Shown one piece after another: positions 37,379 to 40,571 of a stretch of 40,571 nucleotides of DNA (position 1 is the first letter of the stretch; each line of letters begins with the position of its first letter). The stretch is from contig JANYKT010000015.1 in the NCBI GenBank assembly GCA_025358085.1, positions 1-40,571 of the forward strand, in the 5' to 3' direction. The position numbers and the translations under genes are program-made. This stretch comes from Deltaproteobacteria bacterium. GTDB taxonomy: Bacteria; Myxococcota; Myxococcia; Myxococcales; 40CM-4-68-19. The notes beneath the pieces were generated by a model. It made no database searches, was not told where the DNA came from, and saw nothing but the letters and a program-made list of their open reading frames with translations.

Positions 37379-38301
37379 CGGCTGCGCTGGAAGCGCATTC
37401 CATTACCAAAAAGTATCGCGGTGCTGACGGAGTCGAGGTGGTCGCGGTCGACGCCTTCAGCTTCGCGGTCGCGGCGGGAGAGATCGTCGGCCTGCTGGGG
37501 CCCAACGGCGCGGGGAAGACGACCTCGATGCAGCTCGCGCTGGGCCTGCTCGAGCTCGATTCGGGCGAGATCCGCATCTTCGGCGGCGACCCCGAGGAGC
37601 TGTCCGCGCGCCGCCGCATCGGCTATGCGCCGGACGCGCCGTTGTTCCCCAAATCATTGACCGGATTGCAGGTCCTCGAGCTGCACGCCGAGTTATTGAA
37701 ATTGCCGAAAGCGCGCGCCGCTCAAATGGTGGAGGAGCTGGGATTTTCGGAGCCGGCGCGGCGCTCCTGCGGCACCTATTCGCGCGGGCAGGCACAGCGG
37801 CTGGGGCTGGCGCTGGCGCTGATTGGCGAGCCCGACCTGGTGCTGCTTGACGAGCCCAGCGCCGGACTCGACCCTGCTGGCGTGCGCGCGATGCGCGAGC
37901 TTTTGACGCGGCTCAAAGCCCGCGGCGCCGCGGTGCTGCTGAATTCGCACCTGCTCTCGGAGATCGAGCGCGTCTGCGACCGGGTTCTCTTCATCAAGGC
38001 CGGCCGGCTGCTGCGCACGCACGAGGTCCACGCGCAGGGCGGCCGCCGCGCCGAGGTGCGGCTCGCGAACGGGCCGCAAGTCCGCGAGCGGCTGCTGCAG
38101 AAGCTCCCCGACGGCGTGCTCGAGAATGGCCGCTTCCGCATCCCGGTGGCCAGCGAGGACGTGGTCCCGGGCCTGGTGCGGATGCTGGTCGAGGCCGGCG
38201 CGGAAGTCCTCGAGGTCTCCCTCGGCGGAGCGGAGCTCGAAGAGCTCTATCTACAAATCGTCGAGGGCCGTCCGCAGCCGGCCGGCGAGCCGCGCTCGTG
38301 A
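37375..38301 (+). CDS. ABC transporter ATP-binding protein
   Basis: A 308-residue ATPase with Walker [10 protein letters not shown], signature YSRGQAQRL, Walker [13 protein letters not shown] and the H-loop NSHLLSE. The C-terminal 80 residues form an extra alpha/beta domain seen in NatA/CcmA-like exporters. It starts with GTG overlapping the sucD stop by 4 bases. The second residue is immediately in the family's pattern, so no upstream start is possible. It pairs with the permease 22 bases downstream. The substrate is unknown; a NosF-, Nat- or drug-export-like role is possible. Confidence 0.92.
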   Translation: MTAALEAHSITKKYRGADGVEVVAVDAFSFAVAAGEIVGLLGPNGAGKTTSMQLALGLLELDSGEIRIFGGDPEELSARRRIGYAPDAPLFPKSLTGLQVLELHAELLKLPKARAAQMVEELGFSEPARRSCGTYSRGQAQRLGLALALIGEPDLVLLDEPSAGLDPAGVRAMRELLTRLKARGAAVLLNSHLLSEIERVCDRVLFIKAGRLLRTHEVHAQGGRRAEVRLANGPQVRERLLQKLPDGVLENGRFRIPVASEDVVPGLVRMLVEAGAEVLEVSLGGAELEELYLQIVEGRPQPAGEPRS

Positions 38302-38323
38302 TGGTTTGCGCGCAGGCACACTC

Positions 38324-39007
38324 ATGATCTCCTGGCCGGTGGCGCGCGCCACCTTCCGCGAGCGCGGGCGCAGCGGGCTGGCGCTGGCGCTCGCCGCCAT
38401 GCTCGCGGTGTCGTCGCTGCGCTCGCCGCCGGGGCAGGCCTTCCAGGGCTTTGGCCAAGCCCTCTTGATCCTCTTCACGCTGCTGCTCGGCGCGGGGCTT
38501 CTCGCGGACGAGATCGAGAGCGGCCACGCCCAGCTCGTCCTGCTGCGGCCGCTCACGCGCGCGGACTGGTACGGCGGGCGCTTCGCCGGCGCCGCGCTGG
38601 TGCTGCTGGGTGGTCTCGTGCTGGCATTCGCGTGCAGCGCGGGCTGGTCGCTGGCGCATGGAAATTTCTCCGCTTCGGAGCTGCTGGTGCTGCCGGTCGC
38701 GTTCCTCTGGTCGGCCGCCTGGCTCTCGGTCGTGGTCGCGGTGGGGGCGGCCGCGCGCGGTTGGACCAACGCAGGCTTGGTGGTGGTGGCCGGCATCGGC
38801 TGGGCCATGCTGATGGGCCTCACCCGCCTCGCCAGCCCCGAACTCGGCGCGCTCATGGTGACGGCAGGGAAGTATCTGGGCCCGCAGCAGCCGCTGCCCA
38901 TCAGCCAGCTCGAGCCCATCGCCTACGACTTGCTCTGGCTCTTCGGCGCGTGGCTCGCGGGCGTGCTCTTGCTGAATCGTCGCGAGCTGGCGAGGAGGCG
39001 CACTTGA
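38324..39007 (+). CDS. ABC-2-type permease
   Basis: A 227-residue membrane protein with about six hydrophobic segments. The amphipathic start MISWPVARATFRERGRSG, DEIESGHAQLVLLRPLTRADWYGG and long TM pair are typical of ABC-2 permeases of the ABC-exporter type that partner NatA-like ATPases. Two copies or a second permease would complete the channel. ATG 38324 is preferred over the long upstream frame, which lies inside the ATPase gene. Its stop codon overlaps a 29-residue gene by 4 bases (TTGA). Confidence 0.82.
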   Translation: MISWPVARATFRERGRSGLALALAAMLAVSSLRSPPGQAFQGFGQALLILFTLLLGAGLLADEIESGHAQLVLLRPLTRADWYGGRFAGAALVLLGGLVLAFACSAGWSLAHGNFSASELLVLPVAFLWSAAWLSVVVAVGAAARGWTNAGLVVVAGIGWAMLMGLTRLASPELGALMVTAGKYLGPQQPLPISQLEPIAYDLLWLFGAWLAGVLLLNRRELARRRT

Positions 39008-39093
39008 ACCAGCGCCAGATTCCTCCTCTGCTCTATGCGCTCGTCGGCGCCTCGGCGCTGCTCTGGCTGCTGTTGCACCTCGCCGGGAAGTAG
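39004..39093 (+). CDS. 29-residue single-span membrane peptide
   Basis: A short gene started by TTG that overlaps the permease stop as TTGA. The ribosome-binding site GAGGAGG (38992-38998) is strong and five bases from the TTG. The protein begins MNQRQIPPLLY and is then one hydrophobic helix (ALVGASALLWLLLHLAG), ending in Lys and a TAG. The polar head with basic residue, single span and short basic tail is a typical small-membrane-protein layout. It could be a subunit or regulator of the ABC exporter. No homologue is known to me. Confidence 0.66.
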   Translation: MNQRQIPPLLYALVGASALLWLLLHLAGK

Positions 39094-39141
39094 AGGTCCG
39101 CCGTGCCGCGCGCGCGGTGATAGAATCGGCGCATAAAAGAG

Positions 39142-39303
39142 TTGCCTCCCGATCCCGTCATCGAGGCTTATAAGCGAGGCGTCGACCGCTCACTTCTGCG
39201 CGCGAACCTCAAGCGCACGCCCCAGCAGCGCGTCGATGAGCTGGTCGCGATGCATGTCTTCCGCGACGAGGCCCAGCGCGCCCTCCGCGCTCGCAAGCCA
39301 TGA
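39142..39303 (+). CDS. Small partner protein of the nucleotidyltransferase (start lost or non-standard)
   Basis: The frame reads PPDPVIEAYKRGVDRSLLRANL, then TPQQRVDELVAMHVFRDEAQRA. Such 50-60-residue proteins commonly come before MNT-like nucleotidyltransferases and look like toxin-antitoxin partners. Where family members begin with ATG, this one has ATA (39133). The first usable start is a TTG at 39142, and stop codons lie just upstream. It overlaps the nucleotidyltransferase gene by 4 bases (ATGA). The start change and the frameshift in its partner point to a decaying pair. Confidence 0.6.
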   Translation: MPPDPVIEAYKRGVDRSLLRANLKRTPQQRVDELVAMHVFRDEAQRALRARKP

Positions 39304-39784
39304 CCGATTTCGCGGCTCTGCTCAAAGCGCTGGCTGCCGCCCAGGTCGACTTCATCGTCGTCGGAGGCTTTGCTGCGACCGCACACGGGGGTGCACGCTT
39401 CACCAGCGATCTCGACATCGTCTACCGACGAACGCCCGAGAATCTCAAGCAACTGGTGCAGGCGCTCACACCTTGCGCCCCCTCTCTTCGCGGCGCCCCG
39501 CCCGGCCTTTCGTTTGTTCTCGACGAGCGCACCTTGAAGCTCGGTCTCAACTTCACTCTCGAAACAAAGCGCGGCTGGATCAACCTGCTCGGGGAGATGA
39601 TTGGCGGAGGTGGCTACGAGGCTTGCTGCCTGCGACCGAGGTATTCAATCTGTTTGGAATCGCAGTCCGCTGTCTGTCTCTGCGGCGATTGATTGAAGTC
39701 AAGCGCGCGGCGGGCCGTCCCAAGGATTTCGAGTCGACCGCCGAGCTGGAACTCCTGCTGGCCGGCGCTGCGGATCAGCTTTAG
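39300..39784 (+). pseudogene. Nucleotidyltransferase (MNT-like), single frameshift
   Basis: The first frame begins MTDFAALLKALAAAQVDFIVVGGFAATAHGG and contains the nucleotidyltransferase signature GGFAATAHGGARFTSDLDIV, with DxD. It continues to GGGYEA at about 39620. The family's C-terminus, LLPATEVFNLFGIAVRC and LIEVKRAAGRPKDFE, continues in another frame from 39623 to 39784. One missing base near 39621 explains this. A truncated 130-residue product might still be made, but it lacks the conserved end. The break may be true or a sequencing error. Confidence 0.8.
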
Positions 39785-39845
39785 TTGATTCCGCGCGACG
39801 GCTGGCGCCCCCGCGCAAGTTCGGAGCAGCGGGTCGCGCGCACGT

Positions 39846-40034
39846 GGCCGCCAGCTTCGCCATGGCCAGAAGTGGCTCGCGGTAGGTGAGCTTTCGTGGC
39901 CGGGGGACCCTTGAGACGGCGCGGAGCACCAAGATGTGAGACGCCGCGAGCGCGCCGGGCTCGTGACGCGAGAGATGCCGGAGGAGCAGGAGCCGCCAGG
40001 CGACGGGCGCGAGGACCGCAAGCGCATTCAAGGA
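39846..40034 (-). pseudogene. C-terminal remnant of an IS4/Tn5-type transposase
   Basis: The minus strand reads LNALAVLAPVAWRLLLLRHL, ASHILVLRAVSRV and KLTYREPLLAMAKL. This resembles the C-terminal helical end of IS4/Tn5-like transposases (the VAWR-LL and LTLREA-like segments). The catalytic DDE core is absent, and the frame continues without start into unrelated sequence. The adjacent IS5-type element may have cut it. Confidence 0.55.
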
Positions 40035-40129
40035 GCCGCTTGCTGGTCGTGATTGTAGCGGATTACGTAGACGCGGCCCTTTGCGTCCAATGAATTGAGA
40101 ATCGCGAACGGTCGCCTTCTTTGTCACTA

Positions 40130-40571
40130 GCAGGTTGCGGAAAAAGTCCTGTCGAAGTTGATCGACAGCGAAGCTTAGATTTGATCTGCTGCGGCAATGC
40201 GCGGAACGGACACGAAGCAGGCGACGATGCTGAGCGTGCTGACGCCGGAGCGGCGGGTGCCGCAGAACCACCCGCTGCGTGCCGTAAAGAAGCTGGCGGA
40301 CGTCGCGCTGGCCGAGCTGTCGCCGACGTTCAGCGCCATGTACAGCGCGGTCGGCCGGCCGTCGATCCCGCCCGAGCGGCTCCTGAAAGCATCGCTGCTG
40401 ATGGCGCTGTACACGGTGCGCAGCGAGAGGCTGTTCTGCGAGCAGCTCGATTACAACCTGCTGTTCCGCTGGTTCCTCGACATGAACATGGACGAGGAGA
40501 GCTTCGTTCCGACCGTCTTCACGAAGAATCGGAAGAGACTTATCGAGCACGAGGTGGCCAGCCGCTTTTTC
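40130..40571 (+). mobile_element. IS5-type insertion sequence, left end (cut by window edge)
   Basis: The sequence from about 40130 starts GCAGGTTGCGGAAAAAGTCC, which looks like the terminal repeat of IS5/IS1182-like elements, and leads into a DUF772-type transposase gene. CTAG just before it may be part of the target site. The right end is beyond the window, so the inverted repeat and target duplication cannot be confirmed. Confidence 0.72.
40197..40571 (+). CDS. IS5-type transposase, N-terminal part
   Basis: An open frame runs from an ATG at 40197 to the window edge (125 codons). It reads TERRVPQNHPLRAVKKLAD-like sequence, then GRPSIPPERLLKASLLMALY and LFCEQLDYNLLFRWFLDMNMD. This is the DUF772 N-terminal domain found in IS5/IS1182-like DDE transposases. 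The DDE core lies outside the window. No stop codon or frameshift is seen, so the copy may be intact. Confidence 0.9.
   Translation, partial: MRGTDTKQATMLSVLTPERRVPQNHPLRAVKKLADVALAELSPTFSAMYSAVGRPSIPPERLLKASLLMALYTVRSERLFCEQLDYNLLFRWFLDMNMDEESFVPTVFTKNRKRLIEHEVASRFF

Noticed and set aside
40040-40120. Short minus-strand frame containing KGRVYVIRYNHDQ
   Set aside because: It looks protein-like but has stop codons on both sides and no start codon in about 30 residues. It may be IS debris, and I could not link it to a gene.

Overview
The window is GC-rich, densely coding bacterial chromosome. Its gene content suggests a member of the Myxococcota or a near relative. The pointers are a B-type succinate dehydrogenase, a nucleotide-transporter/HEAT/cNMP-domain gene pair, a peptidase/beta-propeller/Omp85 surface protein, a two-PAS GGDEF-EAL protein, and a TCA gene order icd - mdh - sdhAB - sucCD. 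This placement is an inference from gene families and not a database result. No rRNA, tRNA or CRISPR array was found.

Left part (1-10608). On the minus strand lie an alpha/beta hydrolase and a very large secreted metalloprotease-like/propeller/Omp85 protein (4-base overlap). These are followed by a TLC-type nucleotide transporter with HEAT repeats, a small cNMP-binding protein (4-base overlap) and an AAA ATPase cut by the window edge. Divergently, on the plus strand, are a cation diffusion facilitator, an unassigned protein that seems to start at a CTG codon, and rsmD.

Accessory island (10609-12647). A 2-kb insertion lies between rsmD and coaD. It holds a REP-associated tyrosine (HUH/Y1) transposase gene with a near-consensus promoter, two 74-bp direct REP-like repeats, an inverted remnant of a second transposase 5' end, and two sets of short tandem repeats. 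Another copy of the repeat core lies between mdh and the AlkB-like gene.

Middle (12648-25903). coaD and a class I aminotransferase overlap and are followed by a DUF2252 gene and a secreted helix-hairpin-helix protein. pyk and a zinc-ribbon gene run the other way. icd follows, ending at a long stem-loop. Then come a small lipoprotein, a rare bacterial PNGase A-like glycoamidase with its own strong promoter, and a minus-strand operon of ATP-grasp ligase, SfnG/SsuD-like flavin monooxygenase and DUF1697 protein. That operon has a 5' leader encoding a 24-residue Met/Cys-rich peptide followed by an intrinsic terminator, which reads as a complete cysteine-responsive attenuator. mdh lies divergent to it.

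Right part (25904-40571). An AlkB-like dioxygenase is followed by sdhA and sdhB with no sdhC, a small unknown protein, a PAS-PAS-GGDEF-EAL protein and an acyl-CoA synthetase. A decayed patch then carries an M16 peptidase fragment and a frameshifted partial copy of the acyl-CoA synthetase gene. The next operon is sucC - unknown 149-aa gene - sucD - ABC ATPase - ABC permease - 29-aa membrane peptide, nearly every junction overlapping. The window ends in a decayed nucleotidyltransferase pair, an IS4/Tn5-type remnant and the left end of an IS5-type insertion sequence.

The TCA genes icd, mdh, sdhAB and sucCD are all on the plus strand in pathway-like order but are separated by unrelated genes and mobile debris. 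The proposed mdh and sdhA promoters resemble each other well beyond the -35 and -10 boxes, suggesting shared control.
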